NCBI GenBank assembly: GCA_964620445.1
Contig: CAZUHB010000029.1
Span: forward strand, 1-64,000
Length of the DNA stretch: 64,000 bases
Source of the DNA: CAZUHB01 sp964620445
Lineage (GTDB): Bacteria > Planctomycetota > B15-G4 > CAYZWU01
Direction of reading: 5' to 3'
Within the stretch, counting starts at the first letter, position 1. Each line of letters starts with the position of its first letter. The notes beneath the pieces are model-generated. The model saw nothing but the letters and a program-made list of their open reading frames with translations, had not been told where the DNA came from and ran no database searches. Positions 25,052-33,128 of this stretch are shown here, piece by piece. The position numbers were made by a program, and so were the translations under genes.

Positions 25052-25526
25052 GACAAATTCTCCTCAAAGGTGACAAAACATGATCGAGTCGGATCGTATC
25101 GACTCGGACAAAAACTCGGTTTTGCCTGCAATCGGCAGATTGCGGCGAAACCTCGGATCTGATCTGCCGGGATCAAAGAGCACACCAGCCGAATTCTGCC
25201 GAGTGGAGACTTTAAGTGGGGGGGCGATTCGAGTTTGGCTCCGCCCGGAGAGGATCGCTGGTACGGGTCGACCGGACCTTGAACTGACGGAGTCATGTGT
25301 AGGGCGAAGGACTACTCAGTGGCACGGGGTAAGTCCTACGTATCATCAACTAATAGGAATAAGAAAAAGAGACTGCAGCTATTTTAGTAGGTTTGGGCGG
25401 AAGAGACAAAATAAATACCTACAATATAGATATGAAAATGTAGGGATCCAAATTGGTGTCTGCAATGGCGAGGCATTGCGCGTGCGGGCCAGAACTACGG
25501 TCGCTCCCGGCCCTGTGAGACGATGA
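25052..25526. other. Intergenic region upstream of the DUF3034-like gene
   Basis: 475 bases between two same-direction genes. I see a GAGTCG/CGACTC hairpin near 25086-25105 and a small GGGCC/GGCCC inverted repeat near 25488-25513 that could help end the barrel transcript. No open frame has a credible ribosome-binding site, and I recognise no RNA family. Confidence 0.35.
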
Positions 25527-26636
25527 TCAGAACCTGAACTGCAGGCTCACATTGTAGGACTTGTCGAAGGAGTACTCTGAATCCTCGTCCGGATCGTCGA
25601 TCGGGAAGAGAAAGGAGCCGGAGAGTGTGATGTCTTCGCTGAGGTCATAGCCGAGACCGACGTTGTAGAAATTGTAGGTCCCTCGCGTACCTCTGACCCG
25701 GCCTTTTTCCTGCGAACCGATCAAGGTCGTATCCTCGGAGTGGTCGATATCACGCGATGTGATCGTTGTTCCGTTCAGTCCCGCGCTCGCGTAGAACTGG
25801 CGGTCACAGTCAGGCTGCCAGATGATGTACTTGGCACCGGCGGACCAGGAGACCCGATCGCTGCGTTCGTATCCCACGCTGTTTTCTCCGCCGCCCATCT
25901 GGTAGGAGAGACCGAGAGAGGGTGTGAAACGGCCAAACCTCTGCTGGTAGATCAATCCGAAAAGAATGTCGGTCGTTCCCGTACCGATCTGAAGGCGTGA
26001 CGGCAGGATCCCGTCGGAATCGCTCAGCTCTCCGGTCAGAGATTTCGATCGGTCGAAAAGGTACTTGGTCCGGTCGAATTCGTCGTCATTGCCGGTTGCG
26101 AGTTTTGCGCCGAGGCCGAAGTAGACGAGCGGGTCGCCGGTTCCCTCGATGGTCAGATCGATATCGTCCTCGTCCTTCACCGGCTTATCGTCCATGAAGG
26201 GATAGAGACAGTCGAGCCAACCCATGACGATCACGTCGCCGAGACCGGAATTGTCGTATTCGAAAACGTTCCGGCGGTCTTTGCCGGGCGCGGGTTGATC
26301 CCAAACCACGTCCCTGCCATCGATGTCGGTGTAGGGAACGTTCGCCGTGATCTGGAGCCAGTCGAAAGCCCTGTATCGCGCGCCGAGCGTGTACGTCTGG
26401 TAAGTACTCGTCCCGCTATCCGTGTTGGAATAGGACAGAGAGAGAGCAAAGGTCTTCGTGTTGTGACTGAAGTCCGACAACATGTCGGCTCCGCCGACAA
26501 AGCCGCCGCCGGCACCACCGCCTGCGCCGCCTCCGCCGACACACCCCGAGCCTCACTGCCCGGCGGTGGGAGGCGCCGCCCAGACGAACAACGCCGCCAC
26601 CAACATGATCGCGAAGAGTAGAGAATAGCCTTTCAT
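25527..26636 (-). CDS. Outer membrane beta-barrel selenoprotein with an in-frame TGA (Sec28)
   Basis: Read through one in-frame TGA (26553-26555), this gene encodes 369 residues. Residues 1-27 form a good signal peptide; Sec would be residue 28 in Q-U-G-S-G-C-V, followed by a Gly-rich linker (about 33-50) and a beta-barrel of about 310 residues ending in Q-F-R-F. The next in-frame ATG after the TGA (26483) would give a barrel with no signal peptide and no SD, which makes no sense for an exported protein. AAGGAGG lies just upstream of the ATG pair 26636/26639. The mature protein would begin at or near a U-x-x-x-C motif. The barrel resembles MetA-type phenol-degradation porins only loosely. A signal-peptide pseudogene or sequencing error is the alternative. 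Confidence 0.72.
26510..26529 (-). other. Candidate SECIS hairpin after the barrel TGA
   Basis: CGGCGC and GTGCCG form a 6-bp stem (one G-U) around loop AGGCGGTG. The loop begins 30 nt after the TGA and has G at position 2, within the usual bacterial limits. The surrounding Gly codons are very GC-rich, so a hairpin by chance is quite possible. Confidence 0.35.
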
Positions 26637-26673
26637 CATTCCTCCTTCAGAAGAACAAGCGTATCGATCAAGC

Positions 26674-26724
26674 AAAGAGGCTGGCGCCGGAATCGGGCCG
26701 TCCCTTTTCCGCGCCAGCCTCTTT
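26674..26724. terminator. Long-stem terminator after the rhodanese/kelch gene
   Basis: AAAGAGGCTGGCGC (26674-26687) pairs perfectly with GCGCCAGCCTCTTT (26711-26724) around a 23-nt loop. T-runs lie at both ends, the stronger on the plus strand. Confidence 0.75.
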
Positions 26725-26773
26725 TTCAAGTCAATGATCCTGTCAAGAACTCATCGAGAAGACAAGTCCTGGT

Positions 26774-28816
26774 TTACGGATCCGGTTTGGTCACGTCGTA
26801 GACATAAACCTGATTGAAATGGTGCATGCCGTTGTGCGGTGTGCCGAGGATCGCGTTCGACGCGCCGCCCCAGCCGCCGATCTTGGCGATCAGGTCGCCC
26901 GAGATACCGACGAAGTACCAGTAGTTGGCCCACCCGAACAGTGCGTTGCGGCCATTGATCGTCAAGGTCTTTGACGCCTGCGTGGCCGGATCGTACTCGA
27001 AGACATCGTACTTGATCCCGTCGAGCGACCAGCCGCCCATGACGTAGATCTTGCCCGAGGCCTGGTGAACGACAGCCACGTGCCCGGCGAGGTCCACGGG
27101 CAGATCGCCGACGTGGGTCCAGGCCGCGGCAGGAGGATTCGTCTCGATCTCGAGAACATCTTTCAGGTCGACGCCCGTGCCGGTCACGTCATCCCAGTAG
27201 AATCCACCAATCACGTAGAGCTTGGTGCCGATCGAAACCATGGTGTGGCAGCGCCGCGCCTGAGGCAGGGGCGGCAGCGGCTGAGACCACGCGTTGCCAT
27301 TCGTGTCGTAGGCATGCACGGTATCGAGATAGTTGGCGGTGATATTCGTCGTGGGATCCTTCAGACCGCCGCAGACGTAGACCGTGTCGCCAATGGATGC
27401 CGCCGCGAAGCTGAAACGCGCCTCGGGGATCACCGCAAGCGGGAACCACTGGTCGAGACCGGGACGGTATCCCTGCACGTTGTCGAGCACCACGCCGTTG
27501 TTGTCGATGCCGCCGACGACGAAGATGTCGCCCGAGGTGTTGGCCGCAGCAGCCGCAAAGGCCGCGGGCTGGGGCATAATGGCATGGTCGGCAGGGGCCC
27601 AAAGATTGTTCACGATGTCATAGGACTGAACACGATTGCTCACAACCGCCTCCTCATTCGAAGGCGGAGGGGGAGGGGTGCCGTTGAGCGAGTAACCGCC
27701 CATGCAATAGACCGTGCCGCCCACCTGGGCAAAGGCACCCGACCAGCGCTTGTCCGGCTTGCCGCCCGTGGGCAGCTGGCTCACGTAGTCGTAGCACCCT
27801 TCCGATTCCATGGGGTAGTTGACGGGATCTTTCTGTTGGGTCCACTCGCGGACGCCGCCCACGAAGTGAAGGATATCAGCTTTCTTCCAACCAGCGTAGC
27901 GAAGAGCAAAGTACGTACAGCCTGTACGCCAGCCCTTGTTTCATATGATGACGTTGATTTTGCCCCGTTTGAGGCCTGCCGCCAGGCTGAGTTTGGTGAT
28001 CTGATCCTTCGTCTTGAAAAGTCCCGTCGTGCTGTCGAACTGGTTTTTCCAGTTGAGAAGACCGGTGTGCGGGATGTGACCGTGGTACCAGGCATCGGGG
28101 CAGATCTTGTGGCCGTGCCAGAGAGGTTCCTCGCGGTAGTCGGTCAATGTGTAGAGATCGGCGTTCGGGAGACCCTGGTCGACCTGATCCCAGATCGCTT
28201 TGAAACCGGCGAGATCGGTCTCGCAGGTCGTGTCGATCACGGCAGCGTACGCTGACGGTACCGGCGGGGGTGTCGCGATCGCGGACACGGCGCCGTTCAC
28301 CTTTTTCCAGTTGGTGAAACCGCCGTTGAGAATGTGGACGTTGGTGCAACCCCGCCGCTCGAGCTGGAAGAACACCTTGCCCTGGGGATTGTCGATGTCC
28401 TTGTCGTAGAGGCAGATCGGTGTGTTGACCGTGATTCCGAGCGCCGAGAGGGCCGCATCCACATTCACCTGGTGGGCCGGGGTGCAGTAAGGATCGCCGA
28501 AGGTGAACATATCGAAACGGTGGGAACCTTTGATGTGCTCCTTGTCATAGGGCCAGTATTTTGCCCCGGGAATACCGGTGAACGAGCCGTCGTCGTTCAC
28601 GGCCTTGCGGCAGTCGAGGACCACCAGATCGGAGCGCTTGGCCATTTGCTCCATGAGCGTCTGGGCGCTCCAGAGCAGGCTGTTGACGCCGAAGGCGCCT
28701 CCTCCAAGGTCGCCGCCCTTTTTGCCGCCGCCTCCGCCGCCGCAACCACCGGCGAGCAGGCCGACGCAAAGGAGCGCGGCCAACAAGAGGGCGGGTAAGA
28801 ACAATTTTCGTCTCAT
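26774..28816 (-). CDS. Selenocysteine-containing rhodanese/kelch lipoprotein (TGA at the catalytic position, Sec292)
   Basis: Read through one in-frame TGA (27941-27943) the gene encodes 680 residues: a lipoprotein signal peptide (Cys25 followed by six Gly), a first rhodanese domain (about 45-175), a second rhodanese domain (about 190-330) and a kelch propeller (about 335-680). Just after the TGA the frame reads N-K-G-W-R-T-G-C-T-Y-F, and 20 residues on GGVREW, the usual end of a rhodanese domain. So the TGA sits exactly on the Cys of CxxGxR, giving U-N-K-G-W-R. The frame stays open for 388 codons beyond it. A hairpin with correct spacing follows and selA-selB are in the window. The start has AAGGAGG 7 bases upstream. 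The expected role is envelope sulfur or selenium transfer. The paralogue at 241-3186 has Ala at this site. Confidence 0.9.
27913..27929 (-). other. Candidate SECIS hairpin of the Sec-rhodanese
   Basis: GCGTACA and TGTACGT form a 7-bp stem (one G-U) around loop GGC. The loop starts 19 nt after the TGA and begins with G, matching the general bacterial SECIS model (loop 3-14 nt, G at position 1 or 2, 16-37 nt from the UGA). Confidence 0.7.
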
Positions 28817-28980
28817 GATAGGCCTCCTTAAAAAACCGAGACAGGTGCAGCGAGAACGAGCACTGCATCAAAAACGCACATTTAGTTCTGTGCTGATCCG
28901 GTTGCCGGGAGGCCACTAGAAAGGGTCAGTGGGAGGTCGCCTTTCGGCGAGGAGTCTGAATGTTGCATTCGACCAACCGG

Positions 28981-29064
28981 CTACCTGACCGCAAAGAGGA
29001 GTGTCCGACACCCCTCGAAGCAGGTGCCGGTTCAGCAATGCGGATAGAAGTCGATCGATTTCAT
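28981..29064 (-). CDS. Short leader ORF with an internal TGA, possible Sec-containing peptide or UGA-sensing leader
   Basis: ATG at 29064 has AAGGA 6 bases upstream. It encodes M-K-S-I-D-F-Y-P-H-C, then TGA (29032-29034), then T-G-T-C-F-E-G-C-R and seven more residues to TAG at 28981-28983. If TGA is Sec the product has 27 residues with a vicinal C10-U11 pair plus two further Cys. A 9-bp hairpin sits at SECIS distance. Alternatively the peptide is ten residues long and ribosome behaviour at the TGA reports Sec or Cys supply to the Sec-rhodanese gene 165 bases downstream. No homologue is recognised. The short length makes chance hard to exclude. Confidence 0.35.
28996..29016 (-). other. SECIS-like hairpin after the leader TGA
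   Basis: GAGGGGTGT and ACACTCCTC form a 9-bp stem (one G-U) with loop CGG. The loop starts 25 nt after the TGA at 29032-29034 and has G at position 2. Confidence 0.4.
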
Positions 29065-29238
29065 GAACATTCCTTGAGAGTTGAAAAAGATTGCATCACA
29101 CGTTCAGAGACGGACGCGATAATACTGTAAACAATGACGGCTTTCAATAAAAAATGATAAATCTAATTAGATCACATAGATCATAACATTTGTGACCAGG
29201 CGATATTTGTTCGACGAGCAACGGGGAGGGCGAGATTG

Positions 29239-30498
29239 TCAGGCCTCTGGCCGTTCGATCGCATTTTGGACCATGGAACTGAATCTTTTCATTCCCTCCC
29301 GTATATTTTCCGGCGTTGCGGTGGCGAAGCTGGCCCGCATGCAGTGGTCGAGTTTTCCCGACGCCGAGAATCCCGGACCGGGCACGAGAATGACCTTGAG
29401 GGTGCGGCAATTGGCGCGGATCATCTCGGTCGAGCTGCACCCGGGCGGCATGCGGTACCAGATGAAAAATCCCTCGCCCGGAATGTCGTAGCTGATCCCG
29501 GGGGGCAGGAATTCGCGCGCCGCGTCGACCATCACATCCCTGTTGGAAAGGTAGAAGCGGCAGTTGTTTTTTACGCGGGCCAAGAATCCCTCGTTCCCCG
29601 TGGCGTCGAGGCAGTTCGAGAGGAGAGCCTGTGCGAACGAGCTCGTGTGCAGGTTGACGGCCTGCTTGAAGAGCACGAATTTCTCGATGATCTCCGGTTG
29701 GCCCGAGGCATAACCGAAACGGAAACCGGGGGCGAATATCTTCGAGAAACTGTCGAGCCGGATCACACGTCCGTCGCTGTCCATGCTCTGAAGAGTGGGA
29801 GGCGCCGGGGAATCGTCGAGGCGGATCAACTGATAGGGATCGTCCTCGAGAACGAGGAGGTCGTGCTTGCCCGCGATCTCCAGAAGATGCCGCCGCCGTT
29901 CGGGAGCGAGGCACACCCCCCCCGGATTGTGGCCGTTGGGAATGGTGTAGACGAACTTGGGAAGCGTCTCTCCTCTTCGCGCCAGGGCGGTGAGCGAGTC
30001 GTCGAGCGCTCGCGTGTCCATCCCCTTCGCGTCGAGAGGGATCGACAGAAACCGCGTGGTGAAGGGCCGGAAAGCGGCCAGCGCTCCCGGATAGGTCGGT
30101 TCCGAAAGGGCCACGCAATCCGCGTCGTCGACGAAGAGCCACGCCATGATGAAGAGCCCCTCCTGCGCGCCGTTCAAGGGGACGATCGATGCCTCGTCGA
30201 GGGGAACCTCGTCCTTGAACAGGTGCCAGTCGCGGAGCTGTTCCGACAGAACGGGATGGACGCCGGTCGGTCCGTACTGAGACGCGCCCGCGACCGCGGC
30301 GTTGTCCAGGAAGAGCGATTGATCGTCCTTCATCACGGCCTCGAAGCTCTTGAAGGGAAAGGTATCCGCGTTGGGGTAGCCTCCGCCGAGAGAGATCATG
30401 CCGTCGATCGCCATGTAGGGAAAGAGCTCCCTGATCGGCGACGGCGTCATGCGACGCGCGCGGAGAGAGAGGCGGCGTTCGATATCCAGTTCCTTCAT
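29239..30498 (-). CDS. PLP-dependent class I/II aminotransferase (LysN/KAT II-like)
   Basis: A 419-residue fold-type I aminotransferase. It shows the short N-terminal RRM-x-SPIRE segment of the 2-aminoadipate/kynurenine aminotransferase branch, ISLGGGYPN, the Asn and Tyr of the PLP site (PNGHNPGG, EDDPYQLIR), and the Schiff-base Lys in SFSKIFAPGFRFGY. It ends with a normal small domain. A likely activity is transamination of 2-aminoadipate, aromatic or branched-chain amino acids with 2-oxoglutarate; the sequence does not decide. The start ATG has AGGAG 8 bases upstream. It is divergent from a Zn-alcohol dehydrogenase. Confidence 0.9.
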   Translation of the reverse strand: MKELDIERRLSLRARRMTPSPIRELFPYMAIDGMISLGGGYPNADTFPFKSFEAVMKDDQSLFLDNAAVAGASQYGPTGVHPVLSEQLRDWHLFKDEVPLDEASIVPLNGAQEGLFIMAWLFVDDADCVALSEPTYPGALAAFRPFTTRFLSIPLDAKGMDTRALDDSLTALARRGETLPKFVYTIPNGHNPGGVCLAPERRRHLLEIAGKHDLLVLEDDPYQLIRLDDSPAPPTLQSMDSDGRVIRLDSFSKIFAPGFRFGYASGQPEIIEKFVLFKQAVNLHTSSFAQALLSNCLDATGNEGFLARVKNNCRFYLSNRDVMVDAAREFLPPGISYDIPGEGFFIWYRMPPGCSSTEMIRANCRTLKVILVPGPGFSASGKLDHCMRASFATATPENIREGMKRFSSMVQNAIERPEA

Positions 30499-30624
30499 GA
30501 TTCGGTCTCCTCTGCCGGTTCGAGAAGTTTGATTATCGAAGTCGGAGTATTGTGATGAACATGGGGAGGAAAAGACAGATGAAATCGCGCGCGCCGAAAC
30601 ATAAACTTGGGGGGTTGTTTTTTG

Positions 30625-30675
30625 GGTGATGAAGCTGACAATCGTCCGCTTCGCGGCCGCTTGCAGCTGATCACC
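30625..30675 (+). other. Long imperfect hairpin in the divergent promoter region
   Basis: GGTGAT (30625-30630) pairs with ATCACC (30670-30675), and GCTG with CAGC just inside. It lies about 73-123 bases upstream of the alcohol dehydrogenase TTG and next to two runs of G. Its function is unknown. Confidence 0.3.
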
Positions 30676-30747
30676 TTGGGGGGGGTTGCGGCCTGTTTCG
30701 CCCGGGGGGTGCGGAAACGTTGCGGTGACCGGAGGGAGGGAGCCCTT

Positions 30748-31755
30748 TTGAAAGCGATGGTGCTTGAACGACAGGCGGGAGTGGAGTCGGATCCACTCTC
30801 CCTCGAAAACCTGGCCCGGCCGGAACCGGGTCCGGGGCAGGTCAGGGTGCGCGTTCTTTGCTGCGGCGTGTGCCACACCGATCTGCACATCGTCATCGGT
30901 GAACTGAAGCCGCCGCGCCTTCCGGTTGTTCCCGGCCACCAGGTCGTTGGAATCGTCGACGCTATCGGCGAGGGATGCTCGATCTTAAGAGAAGGCAACC
31001 GTGTGGGAATGGCCTGGCTCCATCACGCCTGCGGCTCGTGCCGGTTCTGCGCCTCGGGACTGGAAAACCTCTGCGAGAAGGCCACCTTTACCGGGTTCGA
31101 TTTTCCCGGGGGATTTGCAGAATACACGCTCGCCCCCGAGGACTTTGTCTATCCCATTCCGGCCGCATTCGAGAGCCACGAGGCTGCGCCCCTCCTTTGC
31201 GCCGGAATCATCGGCTACCGCTGCCTCAGGTTGTGCGGTGCGTCCAAGGGCGACAGGCTCGGCCTCTACGGATTCGGCGCCGCGGCGCACATCGCGATCC
31301 AGATCGCGCGCCATCGCGGAATGGAGGTCTGCGTCTTCACGCGCAGCCGTGACCACCGGCGGATGGCCGAACGGCTCGGCGCGGCGTGGGTGGGCGGTGC
31401 CGATGACGATCCGCCCGGACCCTGCAAGGGATCGATCATCTTCGCCCCGGCGGGCGCTCTGGTACCGCGCGCTCTCGAACAGCTCGACAAGGGCGGCACC
31501 CTGGCCCTGGGCGGGATCTACATGACGCCCATCCCGGAGATGGACTACACTCGTCACCTCTATGACGAAAAGACGGTGCGCAGCGTCACTGCTTCGACGC
31601 GCCGGGACGGCCATGAGCTGTTGCAGGTGGCGGCAGAGATTCCGGTGAAGACCGAGACGGAACTCTTCCCCCTCGAGGAGGCCAACGAGGCGCTCCGGCG
31701 CCTGCATGCGAGCGGGATCAACGGGGAAGCTGTTCTTCGGATCGCGGCGGGGTAA
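30748..31755 (+). CDS. Zinc-dependent alcohol dehydrogenase
   Basis: A 335-residue medium-chain dehydrogenase. Cys42 in CCGVCHTDLH and His64 in VPGHQVVG belong to the catalytic zinc site; the GHQ variant is usual for one ADH subgroup. CGSCRFCASGLENLC carries the four structural-zinc Cys. A Rossmann NAD(P) segment starts near 170 (LYGFGAAAH). I chose TTG 30748 (GGAGGGAGG upstream) because the protein then begins at the normal family position; the frame is open farther upstream without homology-like sequence. It is convergent with the threonine-dehydrogenase-like gene. Confidence 0.9.
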   Translation: MKAMVLERQAGVESDPLSLENLARPEPGPGQVRVRVLCCGVCHTDLHIVIGELKPPRLPVVPGHQVVGIVDAIGEGCSILREGNRVGMAWLHHACGSCRFCASGLENLCEKATFTGFDFPGGFAEYTLAPEDFVYPIPAAFESHEAAPLLCAGIIGYRCLRLCGASKGDRLGLYGFGAAAHIAIQIARHRGMEVCVFTRSRDHRRMAERLGAAWVGGADDDPPGPCKGSIIFAPAGALVPRALEQLDKGGTLALGGIYMTPIPEMDYTRHLYDEKTVRSVTASTRRDGHELLQVAAEIPVKTETELFPLEEANEALRRLHASGINGEAVLRIAAG

Positions 31756-31759
31756 TCGA

Positions 31760-31835
31760 CGAGGCGCCCGCACGATCCGCGTTGCGTGTCTCACGATCCC
31801 ACGTGCGATGCAACAAGGAGTGTGCGGGCGCCTCG
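31760..31835. repeat. 14-bp perfect inverted repeat between convergent dehydrogenase genes
   Basis: CGAGGCGCCCGCAC (31760-31773) and GTGCGGGCGCCTCG (31822-31835) are perfect inverted copies 48 bases apart, with a smaller GTTGC/GCAAC pair inside. There is no T-tract. It may act as a structured transcript end for both genes. Confidence 0.6.
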
Positions 31836-31857
31836 CCCTGTTCGTCGGTGATACGCG

Positions 31858-32967
31858 CTATCCTCTCTTGCACGCCTCGTCGAACTCGTCCTTGTCGGGG
31901 AAGAGCACGACCTTGGCCGCGAAGCGGGGCCGTTCGATCATCTTCTCGAAACCCTTTTCAAAATCCTCGAGCAGGAATTTGTGGGTGATCACCGGAGAGG
32001 GATCGAGCCGTCCCGAGGCGAGCAGGTTCTTGTTCCTGTACCACGTGTCGAACATCTTGCGGCCGTTGATGCCGTGCACCTGGCAGCCCTTGAACACGAT
32101 GCCGTTGTTGTAGTCGATGGGACAGGGAGAGTCGGGCGCAATGCCGAAAGCCGTCACGCGGCCGCCCTTGCGGACCATGGCGAAGGAGTCGTTGAGCGAG
32201 TCCTGGCTGCCCACCATTTCGAGAACCACGTCGGCGCCGTAGCCGTCGGTGTTGTCCTTGACGAACTGGAGCCTCTCCTCGGCCGAACTCCTGTTGGTCC
32301 AGAGCTGATGGTCGGCGCCCATGGTCTTGCCGATCTCCATGTTGAAGTCGTACTTGCCGATATGGAATATCTTGGCCACGCCGCAGGCGCGCGCCACGCC
32401 GACGGCAAAGAGACTGATCGGACCGTCGCCGAAGATGACCATCGATTTGCCGGCCACGTCGGCGTCCTCGCCGAGCACGGCGTAGGTGGCATTGCCGAGA
32501 GGCTCCTGGATGCAGGCGTACTCGGCCGGGATCGAGGGATCGTTGACCCAGCAAACCGCCTCGGGCACGGCGAAGTACTCGGCGTAGCAGCCGTCGAAGT
32601 CGACGCCGAGGATCTTCATGCGCTCGCCGATGTGCATCTGGCAAAGCAGCGCCTGCAGGTCGCCCGGGTGGGGGATGTGGGTTTCGGCGGAGATCACGTC
32701 ACCCACCTTGATCCTCTTCACGGTCGAGCCGACCTCGACCACCTCGCCGCAGACCTCGTGACCGAGAATCTGGGGCAGCGCCTTCGAGCCGATCCGGCCT
32801 TCGGACCAGGGATCCCACTTGTAGATGTGGACGTCGGTGCCGCAGATGGACGTGGCCTTGACACGCACGAGAACCTGGTCGTCGGCGATTTTGGGAATGT
32901 CGCATTCCATATATTCGGCCCCGAGTTCGGGCTTGGTCTTGACAACGGCTTTCATCTTTTCGCTCAT
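31858..32967 (-). CDS. L-threonine 3-dehydrogenase-like medium-chain dehydrogenase lacking the structural-zinc Cys cluster
   Basis: A 369-residue NAD-dependent dehydrogenase of the Tdh group. Cys42 in SICGTDVHIYKWD and His70-Glu71 in LGHEVCG form the catalytic zinc site. FGDGPISLFAVG begins the NAD-binding fold, and HGINGRKMFDTWY matches Tdh-type enzymes. In most relatives a loop around 95-115 carries four Cys for a structural zinc; here the loop reads HIPHPGDLQALLCQMHIG with one Cys only, so that zinc is probably absent. The reaction would be threonine to 2-amino-3-ketobutyrate or a related polyol oxidation. No Kbl (ligase) gene is next to it. Confidence 0.85.
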   Translation of the reverse strand: MSEKMKAVVKTKPELGAEYMECDIPKIADDQVLVRVKATSICGTDVHIYKWDPWSEGRIGSKALPQILGHEVCGEVVEVGSTVKRIKVGDVISAETHIPHPGDLQALLCQMHIGERMKILGVDFDGCYAEYFAVPEAVCWVNDPSIPAEYACIQEPLGNATYAVLGEDADVAGKSMVIFGDGPISLFAVGVARACGVAKIFHIGKYDFNMEIGKTMGADHQLWTNRSSAEERLQFVKDNTDGYGADVVLEMVGSQDSLNDSFAMVRKGGRVTAFGIAPDSPCPIDYNNGIVFKGCQVHGINGRKMFDTWYRNKNLLASGRLDPSPVITHKFLLEDFEKGFEKMIERPRFAAKVVLFPDKDEFDEACKRG

Positions 32968-33128
32968 CCGATTCTGTCTCCTAAATTTCGAGTCTTGTCT
33001 GTAATCGAGGCTCCCATCCTCACGGGCAGGGGCTGTCCATCATATATCAGTGGGCGCGTCTGGTTTTGTCAAGCGCTTTTGGGGGGATGGTCTGCTGGCC
33101 CTCTCAGCCGGGGATACGGGTGAGTTTA

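Larger units (their letters stand above)
28817..29238. other. Long leader/intergenic region upstream of the Sec-rhodanese gene
   Basis: 422 bases. On the minus strand it carries a short ORF with an internal TGA (28981-29064), then GGTCAG/CTGACC (about 28924-28990) closing a region with the hairpin TCGCC-GAAA-GGCGA, all before the rhodanese SD. This looks like a folded mRNA leader. I could not match it to a known riboswitch. The part beyond 29100 is AT-rich and probably holds the promoter. Confidence 0.4.

Noticed and set aside
25021..25296. Open frame across the start of the DUF3034-like gene
   Set aside because: No SD, and it overlaps a better-supported gene in another frame.
26774..28816. 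Reading the split rhodanese and kelch parts as two genes, or as a frameshifted pseudogene
   Set aside because: Both parts are in exactly the same frame, only one TGA separates them, and it falls on the catalytic codon; there is no SD before the second part.
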